A stretch of DNA of 64,000 bases from Schaalia georgiae DSM 6843 (GCF_000429245.1 NZ_AUBM01000007.1:232163-296162), one strand, 5' to 3'. Positions 53,060 to 61,549 are shown, counted from the stretch's first letter. The notes: a model not told the origin generated them from the sequence alone. Numbers and translations: made by a program.

Positions 53060-53992
53060 ATGGATCTGAGCACCACCCCCCACGTCCTCGCCATCGGCGA
53101 GGCACTCATCGATGTCGTAATCACTCCCGAGCAGCCGGACTTCCCCCAGGAGATCCCCGGCGGCTCGCCCGCGAACGTGGCCCTGACCCTTGGGCGCCTC
53201 GGACGCCCGGTCGCCCTATCGACGTGGATCGGCGCCGACGAGCGGGGGCGGCTCATCGAGTTCCACCTGCGCGACTCCGACGTGGAGATCACCCCGGAGT
53301 CCCGGGGGGCCTCCCGCACCTCCACCGCCCTGGCGCGCCTCGACGCCCAGGGCCAGGCCTCCTACACCTTCGACCTCGAGTGGGCGCCCACGAGCCCCCT
53401 GCCCGTGAGCGACACCGCAGTGGTCGTCCAAGCGGGTTCGATCTCCTCCGTCATAGAACCGGGGGCCGCTGTGGTCCTCGAAGCCCTCGAGCGCTCCCGC
53501 GCGCACGCCCTGGTGGTCTTCGACCCGAACGCGCGCCCCTCGATCATGGGCGAACCCGCGCGCGCCCTCGCCACCATCGAGCGCTTCGTCGCCGTCTCCG
53601 ACATCGTGAAGGTCTCGGACGAGGACGTGGAGTGGCTGACGGACGGCGCCCCCCTGGAGGACACGATCGCGCGTTGGCTGGGCATGGGGCCCTCCATGGT
53701 CGTCGTCACCAGGGGCAAGCACGGCTCCTTGGCGGTCACGTCGTCGGGCGTGCGCCTGTCGAAGACCCCCAACGACGTCCCGGTGGTCGACACGGTGGGC
53801 GCGGGCGACTCGTTCACCGGTGGCATCATCGACGCGCTGTGGGAACTGGGTTTGACGGGCACTGGCGCTCGCGACGCCCTGCACAGCATCGACGAGGCAT
53901 CGGTGGCGGCGATCCTGGACCGGGCTAGCGCCGTGTCGGACGTGACCGTGTCGCGCGCGGGGGCGAACCCCCCGTGGAAGCACGAGCTCTGA
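53060..53992 (+). CDS. PfkB family kinase, fructokinase-like
   Basis: 310 residues. VLAIGEALIDVVI and GGSPANVALTLGRLGRPVAL are the N-terminal PfkB signature; VVDTVGAGDSFTGGIIDALW is the second signature with catalytic Asp. Closest in pattern to fructokinases/ribokinases. GGAGG lies five bases before ATG 53060; the open frame extends far upstream but without family features. The gene stands alone. Confidence 0.88.
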   Translation: MDLSTTPHVLAIGEALIDVVITPEQPDFPQEIPGGSPANVALTLGRLGRPVALSTWIGADERGRLIEFHLRDSDVEITPESRGASRTSTALARLDAQGQASYTFDLEWAPTSPLPVSDTAVVVQAGSISSVIEPGAAVVLEALERSRAHALVVFDPNARPSIMGEPARALATIERFVAVSDIVKVSDEDVEWLTDGAPLEDTIARWLGMGPSMVVVTRGKHGSLAVTSSGVRLSKTPNDVPVVDTVGAGDSFTGGIIDALWELGLTGTGARDALHSIDEASVAAILDRASAVSDVTVSRAGANPPWKHEL

Positions 53993-54020
53993 GCACGCCC
54001 CGTGCCTGGCGGCCCGGCCC

Positions 54021-54782
54021 TCAGCGGCCGAGCCGCCTTTCGCGCTGGGCGTAGGAGCGCAGGGCGCGCAGGAAGTCGACGCGCCGGAAGTCCGGCCAGT
54101 ACACCTCGCAGAAGTAGTACTCCGAGTGCACTGACTGCCAGAGCATGAACCCGGAGAGGCGCTGCTCCCCGGACGTGCGGATGACGAGGTCGGGGTCGGG
54201 CTGGTCCTTCGTGTACAGGTGGGAGGCGATGTCCTGGTCAGTGAAGGACTCGGCGACCTCGGCGAGGCTGCGCCCCGCGGCAGCGGCCTCGCGCATCATC
54301 GCGCGCACCGCCTCAGTGATCTCATGGCGCCCGCCGTACCCGACTGCGATATTGACCTTCATCCCCTCCCTGCCCGCGGTCGCCTCGATGGAGCGGGTGA
54401 GGTCAGCGGCGACCCCGTCCGGCAGCAGCGAGAGGTCTCCAACGATCGCCAGTCGCCACGCCCCCTGTTTCGCCAGGGCCTCCACGGCCTCGCAGATGAT
54501 CCGCAGCAGTTCGCCGAGCTCATCGGCGTCGCGGGAGAGGTTGTCGGTGGAGAGCAGCCACAGGGTGACGATGCCCACTCCGGCGTCGTTCGCCCACCCC
54601 AGGAACTCGCTGATCTTACCGGCCCCCGCCCGGTGCCCCTGCGAGGCGGGCGCCCCCAGGGACTTCGCCCACCGCCGGTTCCCGTCCAGGATGACGCCGA
54701 TGTGCGCGGGGATCGGGGCGGTGGCGAGTTCCGCGCGGAGACGACGCTCGTAAATGTCGTAGAGCATGTTCCACTGGGCCAT
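54021..54782 (-). CDS. uppS: Isoprenyl (cis-prenyl) transferase
   Basis: 253 residues from ATG 54782 (GAGGAAGCC upstream). HIGVILDGNRRWAK (catalytic Asp), GHRAGAGK, LSTDNLSR and near the end DLVIRTSGEQRLSGFMLWQSVHSEYYF are the UppS blocks. It condenses IPP units into undecaprenyl or decaprenyl diphosphate for the cell wall, thus using the product of IspH. Some actinobacteria have a short-chain paralogue, so the chain length is open. Confidence 0.93.
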   Translation of the reverse strand: MAQWNMLYDIYERRLRAELATAPIPAHIGVILDGNRRWAKSLGAPASQGHRAGAGKISEFLGWANDAGVGIVTLWLLSTDNLSRDADELGELLRIICEAVEALAKQGAWRLAIVGDLSLLPDGVAADLTRSIEATAGREGMKVNIAVGYGGRHEITEAVRAMMREAAAAGRSLAEVAESFTDQDIASHLYTKDQPDPDLVIRTSGEQRLSGFMLWQSVHSEYYFCEVYWPDFRRVDFLRALRSYAQRERRLGR

Positions 54783-54903
54783 GGCTTCCTCGTTCCTCCG
54801 GTGGCGCACCGGTGAGCTGGTCGAATACGCTCAACGGCAAGTTTATCCGCTCACCACGCTCGACGCGTCAAGTGGAGCGCAGGCGGAACGGGCACGACGA
54901 AGA

Positions 54904-54933
54904 ACCTACGCTATAGTAACCTACGGTATCGTA
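54904..54933 (+). promoter_or_regulatory. Tandem 15-base operator-like repeats before the hemolysin III gene
   Basis: ACCTACGCTATAGTA (54904-54918) is followed directly by ACCTACGGTATCGTA (54919-54933), 13 of 15 identical; the second contains TACG-GTAT-CGTA. It lies 30 bases before ATG 54963 in an AT-rich pocket. A TetR-like regulator is the usual reader of such dyads. Confidence 0.5.
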
Positions 54934-54962
54934 AGTGATGGTTTCCGCCACGAGGAGGCTCC

Positions 54963-55646
54963 ATGGACATCGCGTCGCTCAAGCCCACGCAGTGGGTGCA
55001 AGGCCAACTGGTCGTCATCAAGCCCAAGCTGCGCGGATGGCTCCACCTGGGGGCCACCCCACTGTCGCTCGCCGCCTCCATCGCGCTGGTGTGCCTGGCG
55101 CCGACATCGGCGACCCGGTGGGGCTCAGCCGTCTACCTGGTGGCCTCGCTGTTCCTCTTCGGAGTGTCGGCGGCCTACCACCGCTTCTACTGGGCGCCCA
55201 AGTGGGAGACCATGTGGAGCCGCTTGGACCACTCGAACATCTTCCTCCTCATCGCGGGCACCTACACGCCCCTCACCATCGCCCTGCTGTCGCGCCACGA
55301 TGCCACCGTCCTGCTCGGCATCGTCTGGGGGGGCGCGGCGGCCGGCATCCTCGTCAACCTGTTCTGGCCGTCCGCGCCGCGCTGGTTCAAGACCGCCATC
55401 TACGTGGCACTGGGGTGGGTGGCCGTGTGGTACCTGCCGCAACTGTGGCGGAGCGGGGGGCCCGCTGTCGTCTGGCTGGTCTTCGCGGGGGGAGTGCTGT
55501 ACACGATCGGCGCCGTCGTCTACGGGACGAAGAAACCCGACCCCTCCCCCACGTGGTTCGGGTTCCATGAGATCTTCCACGCCTTCACCGTCGCGGCCTG
55601 GGCGTGCCACTGCGTCGCCGTCTACCTGGCGGTGCTGAACGCCTGA
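54963..55646 (+). CDS. Hemolysin III family (PAQR-like) membrane protein
   Basis: 227 residues, seven membrane helices. Family blocks: VSAAYHRFYW (first His), SRLDHSNIFLLIAGTYTPL (Asp and His) and GFHEIFHAFTVAAWACH (two His), which bind zinc in the membrane core as in adiponectin-type receptors. GAGGAGG lies before ATG 54963. The real role in bacteria is unclear; lipid or membrane-fluidity control is suspected. Confidence 0.92.
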   Translation: MDIASLKPTQWVQGQLVVIKPKLRGWLHLGATPLSLAASIALVCLAPTSATRWGSAVYLVASLFLFGVSAAYHRFYWAPKWETMWSRLDHSNIFLLIAGTYTPLTIALLSRHDATVLLGIVWGGAAAGILVNLFWPSAPRWFKTAIYVALGWVAVWYLPQLWRSGGPAVVWLVFAGGVLYTIGAVVYGTKKPDPSPTWFGFHEIFHAFTVAAWACHCVAVYLAVLNA

Positions 55647-55651
55647 TTTGA

Positions 55652-55700
55652 TAAAATGGTCAGGAATCGCGTCGGCGCCCTGGGCGCCGACCCCTTTTAT
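55652..55700 (+). promoter_or_regulatory. greA promoter with terminator-like hairpin in the leader
   Basis: TAAAAT (55652-55657) is a likely -10 box. GTCGGCGCCC (55671-55680) pairs with GGGCGCCGAC (55682-55691) and is followed by CCCTTTTATCTTT, ending just before the greA GGAGG. It can end transcription of the upstream gene and also attenuate greA. Confidence 0.6.
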
Positions 55701-55714
55701 CTTTGGAGGTTCCC

Positions 55715-56194
55715 ATGGCCGACACTCAGTGGCTCACGCAGGCGCAGTACGACCTGCTGGCCAACGAGCTCAAGGAGCGCATCGAGGTCAAGCGCCCCGA
55801 GATCGCTCGGCTCATCGACGCGGCGCGCCAGGAGGGCGACCTGCGCGAGAACGGCGGCTACCACGCCGCCCGCAATGAGCAATCCATGAACGAGACCCGC
55901 ATCCAGGCACTCCAGGAGATGCTGGAGCACGCCGAGGTGGGCGAGACCCCCGCGGACGACGGCATCGTCGAGCCCGGGATGGTGGTGACCGCACTGGTCG
56001 CGGGACGCGAGCAGACCTTCCTGCTCGGCTCCCGAGACGCGGGGGGCGACCTGGGCATCCAGGTCTTCTCCACACAGGCGCCCCTGGGGGCAGCGGTCAT
56101 CGGCCACAAGGCGGGCGACACAATCGAGTTCGAGGCACCCACCGGCCGGATGATCGAGGTGGAGATCCTCGGCGCCAAGCCTTTCAAGGGCTGA
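55715..56194 (+). CDS. greA: Transcription elongation factor GreA
   Basis: 159 residues. N-terminal coiled coil with the acidic tip ARQEGDLRENGGYHAARNEQ, followed by the C-terminal FKBP-like domain (PGMVVTALVAGREQTFLLGS, FEAPTGRMIEVEILGAKPF). It rescues backtracked RNA polymerase by stimulating transcript cleavage. GGAGG lies five bases before ATG 55715; the TTG four codons earlier overlaps the ribosome site and is rejected. Confidence 0.96.
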   Translation: MADTQWLTQAQYDLLANELKERIEVKRPEIARLIDAARQEGDLRENGGYHAARNEQSMNETRIQALQEMLEHAEVGETPADDGIVEPGMVVTALVAGREQTFLLGSRDAGGDLGIQVFSTQAPLGAAVIGHKAGDTIEFEAPTGRMIEVEILGAKPFKG

Positions 56195-56255
56195 CCCGCG
56201 CCGCGCCCGGATCCGAGGTCGGGGAGGATCCTCAGGCGCACAAGGCAGCACAACA

Positions 56256-56298
56256 GCACTGTTTGGGGCCGCGCTTCTGGCGCGGCCCCAAACAGTGC
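56256..56298. terminator. Strong bidirectional terminator hairpin
   Basis: 19 perfect base pairs (56256-56274 with 56280-56298) around the loop TTCTG, with AAACAG/CTGTTT steps in the lower stem. It lies between convergent greA and the AI-2E family gene. Confidence 0.85.
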
Positions 56299-56329
56299 GA
56301 TCCCTCCGCGCCCTCCGGCGCTTCCCAGG

Positions 56330-57787
56330 TCAGTCCGTCTCCTCCGCGCCGCCCGCGGCCTCCGCATCGGCCGGGTCCGGATACTCCTCGACGATGGTCG
56401 GCGCGGCACCATCGGACGCTTCCACTGCGACGGGCTCGTCGGCAGCGGCCTCAGTGGCCTCCGCGGCAGCCTCGGCCCCCTGCTGCTGGGCCAGCGCACG
56501 GGTGTCGGGCTTGCCGATGTAGGTGTTGGCGATCATCTGCTCGAGCATTCCGGGGGGCCCGCCCGGGCGGTCCGCCTGGGTCGCCAGTTGCGGCATCGGG
56601 TCGTAGCCGTGCAGGTACAGGACCGTCGCATTGATGAAAGCCGCGATCGGGACGCCGAAGACTGCCCCCGCGATACCGCCCACGGAACCGGCCGCAGTGA
56701 TGACGAGCATCACGGCAACGGGGTGCAGGGATACGGCGCTGGACATCATGAAGGGCTGGAGCAGGTTGGACTCGACCTGCTGGACGACCAGGATGATCAC
56801 GAGCATGATGACCGCCGAAGTCGCCCCCTTGTAGACCAGCGCCACCAGGACGGCGATGGCGCCGGACGCCAGGGCGCCGACGATGGGCACGAAGGCGGCG
56901 AAGAAGGTGATGACGGCGATCGGCACCACCATCGGCATCCCCAGGAAGAACGCGCCCAGCGAAATGCCGATCGCGTCAATGGCCGCCACTTGGATCTGGG
57001 TGCGCACGTATGACCCCAGGGTGACCCAGCCGCGGATCGCGGACTCGTGCAGTGGGACGCGGGCGGGGGCCGGGAGCAGCCGGACGACCCACAGCCAGAT
57101 CGAACGCCCGTCCTTGAGGAAGAAGAACAGGCAGAACAGCATCGTCAAGCCGGAGGTGACCAGCGAGAGCAGTGAGGACGTGATCGACAGCGCCCCGGTC
57201 GCCAGCGATTGCTTGTTCGAGTTGACCCACTCGATCAACTCCGTGCGCATCTGGTTCACGAAGTTGTTGATCACGGTGGTGTCCACCTTGATAGGGCCGT
57301 GCTCCAGCCAATCGACCAGCTGCTTGACGCCGGACGTCGCTTGATCGACCAGCAGCGGCACTTGTTCGACGATCTGGTTGGTCGCCTGGGACAGGGCCGC
57401 GACGAACACGACGAAGAACAGCAGCAGGCCCACAGTGGCGGCCAGGGCCGGCGGGAAGTGGAGCCGGCGGCGCAGCCACTCGACCAGGGGTTGCAGGAAT
57501 ACCGCGATCGCCAGCGCGATCGCGACGGGCAGGAGGACCTCCTGGAGGCGCGACCCCAGCCAGACGATGCCGGCGACCACGGCGATGACCACGACGACGC
57601 GCCAGGAGACCGCAGCGCCCACGCGCAGCGTGCGGGGCACCGAGGCGACGATGTCCTTCTCCACCTCGTCCTCGCGCTCAACGCGTGGTGGCGCCGGTCG
57701 CGACTCCTCCCGGGACGGGCGCAGCGCTGTTATGCGCGCGACGAAGTCGCTGATGCTCCACCTGGTGGAGCCGTGGTTCTCACTCAC
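56330..57787 (-). CDS. AI-2E family transporter
   Basis: 485 residues from GTG 57787 (GAGGAGAG upstream). About eight membrane helices: two after an 85-residue cytoplasmic N-terminus, then a long loop (LVDQATSGVKQLVDWLEHGP) and five or six more, with LFCLFFFLKDG, IVGALASGAIAVLVAL and AGAVFGVPIAAFI typical of the family. Members export autoinducer-2 or act as Na+/H+ antiporters; the substrate is open. The last 90 residues are an acidic, Ala/Glu-rich tail. Confidence 0.88.
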   Translation of the reverse strand: MSENHGSTRWSISDFVARITALRPSREESRPAPPRVEREDEVEKDIVASVPRTLRVGAAVSWRVVVVIAVVAGIVWLGSRLQEVLLPVAIALAIAVFLQPLVEWLRRRLHFPPALAATVGLLLFFVVFVAALSQATNQIVEQVPLLVDQATSGVKQLVDWLEHGPIKVDTTVINNFVNQMRTELIEWVNSNKQSLATGALSITSSLLSLVTSGLTMLFCLFFFLKDGRSIWLWVVRLLPAPARVPLHESAIRGWVTLGSYVRTQIQVAAIDAIGISLGAFFLGMPMVVPIAVITFFAAFVPIVGALASGAIAVLVALVYKGATSAVIMLVIILVVQQVESNLLQPFMMSSAVSLHPVAVMLVITAAGSVGGIAGAVFGVPIAAFINATVLYLHGYDPMPQLATQADRPGGPPGMLEQMIANTYIGKPDTRALAQQQGAEAAAEATEAAADEPVAVEASDGAAPTIVEEYPDPADAEAAGGAEETD

Positions 57788-57928
57788 TCTGCTCTCCTCA
57801 TAGCCGACTGGGTAAAGACTACCGCCCGCGGGCTCGGGCACGCTCCCGCGCCGCGCCCGCACCGTAGTCGCGGATCCCACCCTTCGCCACGTGTGGCCCG
57901 CATCGCGTAGGAGTGGTGGAATGGGCCC

Positions 57929-58546
57929 GTGGAACTTTTCAACGCACTCCCCTCCTCCCCCATCCTCTCCCCCCGCCACGCGGTGCTGGGCACCCCGATC
58001 GATGCCGCGCCGGCGGACGGGCAGCAGGTCGCCTACTTCGCCGCCGGGTGCTTCTGGGGGGTGGAGAAGGCGATGTGGAGCGCTCCGGGTGTCATCGCGA
58101 CCGCCACCGGGTACATGGGCGGGCACCGCCCCAGTCCCTCCTACGAGCAGGTGTGCGCCCACGGCACCGGGCACGCCGAGGCCGTGCGGGTCGTGTTCGA
58201 CGCGGCGGCCGCCCCCTTCGGGCAGCTGGTCGCGCTGTTCTTCGAGATCCACGATCCGACGCAGGCCGACGGACAGGGCAACGACCTGGGGGACCAGTAC
58301 CGGAGCGCGATATGGACGACCACTGCGGATCAGTTCGACATCGCCTCGCGCACCCGCGACGCGTTCCAGCACGAGCTCACCGCACACGGCTTCGGCACGA
58401 TCACGACATCCATCGCCCCCGCCCCCGCCAGCGACTCCCCTAGGCGCTTCTGGTTCGCCGAGGAGCACCACCAGCAGTACCTCGCCAAGAATCCGGGCGG
58501 CTACGAGTGCCACGCGCGCACGGGACTGGCCTGTCCGGCTCTCTGA
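57929..58546 (+). CDS. msrA: Peptide methionine sulfoxide reductase MsrA
   Basis: 205 residues. The catalytic motif AAGCFWGVEKAM is complete; GYMGGHRPSPSYEQVCAHGTGHAEAV and EIHDPTQADGQGNDLGDQYRSAI are family blocks. C-terminal cysteines in YECHARTGLAC probably recycle the enzyme. It repairs S-form methionine sulfoxide. The GTG at 57929 fits the conserved N-terminus, though no clear ribosome site is seen. Confidence 0.93.
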   Translation: MELFNALPSSPILSPRHAVLGTPIDAAPADGQQVAYFAAGCFWGVEKAMWSAPGVIATATGYMGGHRPSPSYEQVCAHGTGHAEAVRVVFDAAAAPFGQLVALFFEIHDPTQADGQGNDLGDQYRSAIWTTTADQFDIASRTRDAFQHELTAHGFGTITTSIAPAPASDSPRRFWFAEEHHQQYLAKNPGGYECHARTGLACPAL

Positions 58547-58707
58547 CGAGGCGGGCGCCGGTCCGCGGCGCTCCCCTCCGGGCCTGGGCGGAACGCGGTC
58601 CTTCAAACCTGGTGCCCCACTCCCCTGCGCGCCCGTGTGGAACACGGCCCCAGCAGCGGATGCGCTGGCGCCCGGCTCGCCCCCTTTCCAGGTCCAACAG
58701 CGTTCCA

Positions 58708-58759
58708 TTGACGGATCGAGGCGCCCGCCCTATCATATGAATGAACATATTCCATTCAT
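58708..58759 (+). promoter_or_regulatory. Promoter and operator of the TetR gene at 58782
   Basis: TTGACG (58708-58713), 17 bases, TATCAT (58731-58736). ATGAATG (58737-58743) and CATTCAT (58753-58759) form an inverted repeat over the transcription start. The same half-sites recur at 59406-59437. Confidence 0.8.
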
Positions 58760-58781
58760 TCATTCACCCAAGGAGGGCACC

Positions 58782-59348
58782 GTGGTCGACAAGCGCGAGG
58801 CGCTCAAACGCGCCGCGCACCAGATGTTCTCCCAGAAGGGCTACAAGGCGACGAGCATTGCGCAGATCGCCGCCAGGGCCCACGTGGCGGTCGGGAGCTT
58901 CTACAACTACTTCCCCTCGAAGGAGGCCATCTTCCTCGAGGTCTACATCGAGGAGAACAACCGCGCCCGCCAGCAGATGATCGAGACGATCGACTGGGAG
59001 GCCGACCCCATCACGATCACCGGGGACCTGTTCGACCAAGTGCGCACAGGAGTACGGGACAATCGGATCCTCGCCGAGTGGGGCAACCCGGCGCTCTCCG
59101 GGACACTGCACGCCCACTTCCAATCGGAGGCGCGCGAGGAGGACTACCCCTTCCACCAATTCCTCATCACCACCATCGCGGCCAAACTGGCCGACGCCGG
59201 TTTCGACGAGGCTGCGGTCGCACGCCTCCTCAACGTCTACCGGCTCGTCTACTTCATGGACACGCACATCACCGAAAGCGACTTCCCCGGATTCGACGAG
59301 GCGCTCGAAACACTGATCACACACTTCGTCAAAGGCGTTTTCGCCTAG
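58782..59348 (+). CDS. TetR family regulator
   Basis: 188 residues from GTG 58782 (AAGGAGG upstream). N-terminal helix-turn-helix: REALKRAAHQMFSQKGYKATSIAQIAARAHVAVGSFYNYFPSKEAIFLEV. The ligand domain is unassigned. An upstream in-frame ATG (58740) lies inside the operator. It probably represses itself and the small membrane protein that follows, as both promoters carry the ATGAATG/CATTCAT site. Confidence 0.88.
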   Translation: MVDKREALKRAAHQMFSQKGYKATSIAQIAARAHVAVGSFYNYFPSKEAIFLEVYIEENNRARQQMIETIDWEADPITITGDLFDQVRTGVRDNRILAEWGNPALSGTLHAHFQSEAREEDYPFHQFLITTIAAKLADAGFDEAAVARLLNVYRLVYFMDTHITESDFPGFDEALETLITHFVKGVFA

Positions 59349-59405
59349 CGGAGCGCCAGACCCAGGAACGCCCCGGCCCCTCACCACACATTCACAGCAC
59401 ACCCA

Positions 59406-59437
59406 AATGAATGAATCTCAGTATATACTCATTCATT
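59406..59437 (+). promoter_or_regulatory. TetR-type operator before the small membrane protein gene
   Basis: AATGAATGA (59406-59414) and TCATTCATT (59429-59437) form a perfect nine-base inverted repeat enclosing a TATACT -10-like box (59424-59429). The half-site ATGAATG is shared with the TetR promoter. Confidence 0.75.
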
Positions 59438-59456
59438 GCGACGAAAGGAACGAACA

Positions 59457-59786
59457 ATGAGCCTCGCACTCTCCGGGCGCTCCATCCTCGGCATTGCCAT
59501 CGCGGCGATCGGCGTCCTCACCATGGCCTGGGGCACCACCCAGGCCGCCCAGGACTTCGAGGGGTTCAAGACCCTCGAGCTCGGCGGGATGATAGCCCTC
59601 GCCACGGGCCTGTGCCTGGTTTCCGAAGTCCCCACAGCCCTCCAGATCGGCGGGATCTGGATGGCGGCCGCGGCGAGCGCCGCGTATATCTTCACACTGC
59701 CCAACTGGGAGTTCCTGCTCCAGATGATGAGCGTGGTCCCGGTGGTGGCCCTCGCCGTGTGGATCACCACCCTGCTGGCGGATTAG
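59457..59786 (+). CDS. Small four-helix membrane protein under TetR control
   Basis: 109 residues from ATG 59457 (AAAGGA upstream). Four hydrophobic segments: ILGIAIAAIGVLTMAWG, LELGGMIALATGLCLVS, IGGIWMAAAASAAYIF, and MSVVPVVALAVWITTLL. Size and topology resemble a small SMR-like or accessory transporter protein, but no family motif is seen. It lies 108 bases after its likely repressor, so a role in exporting or sensing that regulator's ligand is plausible. Confidence 0.7.
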   Translation: MSLALSGRSILGIAIAAIGVLTMAWGTTQAAQDFEGFKTLELGGMIALATGLCLVSEVPTALQIGGIWMAAAASAAYIFTLPNWEFLLQMMSVVPVVALAVWITTLLAD

Positions 59787-59798
59787 GGGCGGACACAA

Positions 59799-59834
59799 CG
59801 GCGCCGCCGCGCGGGTTTCCGCGCGGCGGCGCCG
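59799..59834. terminator. 16-bp GC hairpin between convergent genes
   Basis: 59799-59814 pairs perfectly with 59819-59834, loop GTTT. It lies between the small membrane protein (stop 59786) and the FKBP gene (stop 59855), so it can serve both. Confidence 0.75.
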
Positions 59835-59854
59835 GGGCGCACTGTTCACAGCGC

Positions 59855-60253
59855 TCAGGCGACTCCGAGGATGTCGGTGACGAACACCAGGGTCGCCCCG
59901 CCGGGAATGCCTGCCTGGGGGACGCCGCGGGTGCCATAGCCCAGCTCCGCGGGGACCGACAGCAGGACGCGGTCGCCCACCCGCTTGCCGACGAGCCCCT
60001 GGTCCCAGCCGGGGATCACCATGCCCACGCCGATCTGGAAGGACAGTGCTCCGCCCCGGTCGAAGGAGTTGTCGAAGTCGGACTCGCCGGCGAACACGAT
60101 GCCGTAGTAGTGGCAGTGGATCGTGTCCCCCGCCTCGACGACCTGGCCGTCCCCCTGGTGGAGGACCTCGACGAGCAGGTCCGGCGCGGGCGCCCCCTCG
60201 AAAGCGAGGGACGGCTTGCGGCCGAATTCCCCTGTGACGGTGATGTTCTCCAC
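59855..60253 (-). CDS. FKBP-type peptidyl-prolyl cis-trans isomerase
   Basis: 132 residues, one FKBP domain without signal peptide, so cytoplasmic. VEAGDTIHCHYYGIVFAGESDFDNSFDRG, FQIGVGMVIPGWDQGLVG, and PAELGYGTRG with GATLVFVTDILGV are the active-site blocks. It speeds proline isomerisation in folding proteins. It lies 16 bases after the BI-1 family gene and is probably co-transcribed. Confidence 0.93.
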   Translation of the reverse strand: MENITVTGEFGRKPSLAFEGAPAPDLLVEVLHQGDGQVVEAGDTIHCHYYGIVFAGESDFDNSFDRGGALSFQIGVGMVIPGWDQGLVGKRVGDRVLLSVPAELGYGTRGVPQAGIPGGATLVFVTDILGVA

Positions 60254-60269
60254 GGTTCCCCCAGTCGTG

Positions 60270-61250
60270 TCAGTCGTTGCGCAGGTAGGACAGCAGGCGC
60301 AGGATCTCGAAGTACATCCACACGAGGGTCACGGCGAGGCCGAAGGCGCACGTCCAAGCGGCGCGCGCGGGAGCGCCGTACTCCACGCCGACCTTGACGC
60401 GGTCGAAGTCCTGGACGAGGCAGAACGTCCCGATCAGCACCGCGACGACGCCGATGACGACGCCGAGGGGGATTCCCATCACCGTCATCCGGCCGATGGC
60501 AGTCGTATCGACCACGCCCGCGAACTCGAGGAGCACGGTCAGCAGGCGGAACACGACGAAGGACACCAGTGCGATCAGCGTGAAGCGCGCCAGCTTGGGC
60601 GAGTTGCGGATGCGGCCCGAGGCGAAGAGCGCCAGCGTCACGCCGAAGACGACCAGGGTGGCGACGACCGCTTGGAGGACGATGCCCGGGTACTGGGTCT
60701 CGAAGGCTGCGGAGATCGCGCCGAGGGCGAGCCCCTCGAACGCCGCGTAGGCCAGGACCAGCGCGGGGTTCGTGATCTTCATGAACGTGTTCGCCATCGC
60801 CAGGACGAAAGCCACGATCGTGGCGACGCCCGACAGCACGACTGCCGCGGCGATCGAGATCGTGAAGGTCATCCAGCCCAGGACCGCGCCCACGACGATC
60901 ACGCCGAAGGTGATGCCGGTCTTGATGATGACGTCGTCGTAGGTCATGCGCCCGCGGTCCACCCCGTCGGCCGACGGGGCGTTCATCGCCGCCTCGTAAG
61001 CGCCCATCTGAGCGGCATCGATCCCATAGGGCGCGCCCTGGGGCATCCCGTAGGCGCCTTGCGGCTGGCCGTAGGGGTTCGTCGGCTGGCCGTAGGCGCC
61101 CTGGGGCTGCCCATAGGGGTTCGTCTGGCCGCCGTAGGGGTTCTGGGCGCTCTGCCCGGAGACCTGGTAGCCCGGCATGGCGGGGTAGCCCGCAGGGGTC
61201 TGTCCGGGTGCCCACTTCTTACCGAGATTGTCGAGGACTGGATTTGCCAC
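60270..61250 (-). CDS. Bax inhibitor-1/YccA family membrane protein
   Basis: 326 residues. A cytoplasmic N-terminus of about 100 residues carries the repeats NPYGQPQGAYG (Tyr/Gly/Pro/Gln-rich); then RMTYDDVIIKTGITFGVIVVG begins seven membrane helices ending in FGLAVTLVWMYFEILRLLSYL. The motif and topology match actinobacterial YccA-like proteins of the BI-1 superfamily, possibly a calcium leak channel or protease modulator. The downstream FKBP gene follows at once. Confidence 0.88.
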   Translation of the reverse strand: MANPVLDNLGKKWAPGQTPAGYPAMPGYQVSGQSAQNPYGGQTNPYGQPQGAYGQPTNPYGQPQGAYGMPQGAPYGIDAAQMGAYEAAMNAPSADGVDRGRMTYDDVIIKTGITFGVIVVGAVLGWMTFTISIAAAVVLSGVATIVAFVLAMANTFMKITNPALVLAYAAFEGLALGAISAAFETQYPGIVLQAVVATLVVFGVTLALFASGRIRNSPKLARFTLIALVSFVVFRLLTVLLEFAGVVDTTAIGRMTVMGIPLGVVIGVVAVLIGTFCLVQDFDRVKVGVEYGAPARAAWTCAFGLAVTLVWMYFEILRLLSYLRND

Positions 61251-61425
61251 TGTTTCATCTCCTTCGGCAATGGATACACGTCCAGTGTCTCACACGGGCC
61301 GGACTTTGGTACACCTGTGCCAGCCCCCATCGGCGGAACCCGGGCACCGGCCGCACCGGGGGCGAGCACCGCCCTCGGGCACATCGCACCTGCTCACGGC
61401 CCTCGCGGCGCACCCGCGCGGGTGC

Positions 61426-61502
61426 TGGTGCCCCCGGTGGGACTCGAACCCACAACACGCCGATTTTAAGTCGGTTGCCTCTGCCGATTGGGCCACGGGG
61501 GC
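61426..61502 (-). tRNA. tRNA with anticodon UAA (Leu)
   Basis: Minus strand, 77 bases with encoded CCA. The acceptor stem is GCCCCCG/CGGGGGC with discriminator A. The D arm is GCC...GGC, the anticodon loop CTTAAAA reads UAA on a four-pair stem CCGA/TCGG, and the T arm is GTGGG-TTCGAGT-CCCAC. The variable loop is only five bases, whereas a class II tRNA-Leu has a long variable arm. The anticodon still calls Leu (codon UUA). This codon is rare in such GC-rich DNA. Confidence 0.88.
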
Positions 61503-61549
61503 GGAGCCGGGCGGCGGCCGCAGTCACACTCTACGGCCCCGGCGCCCCC

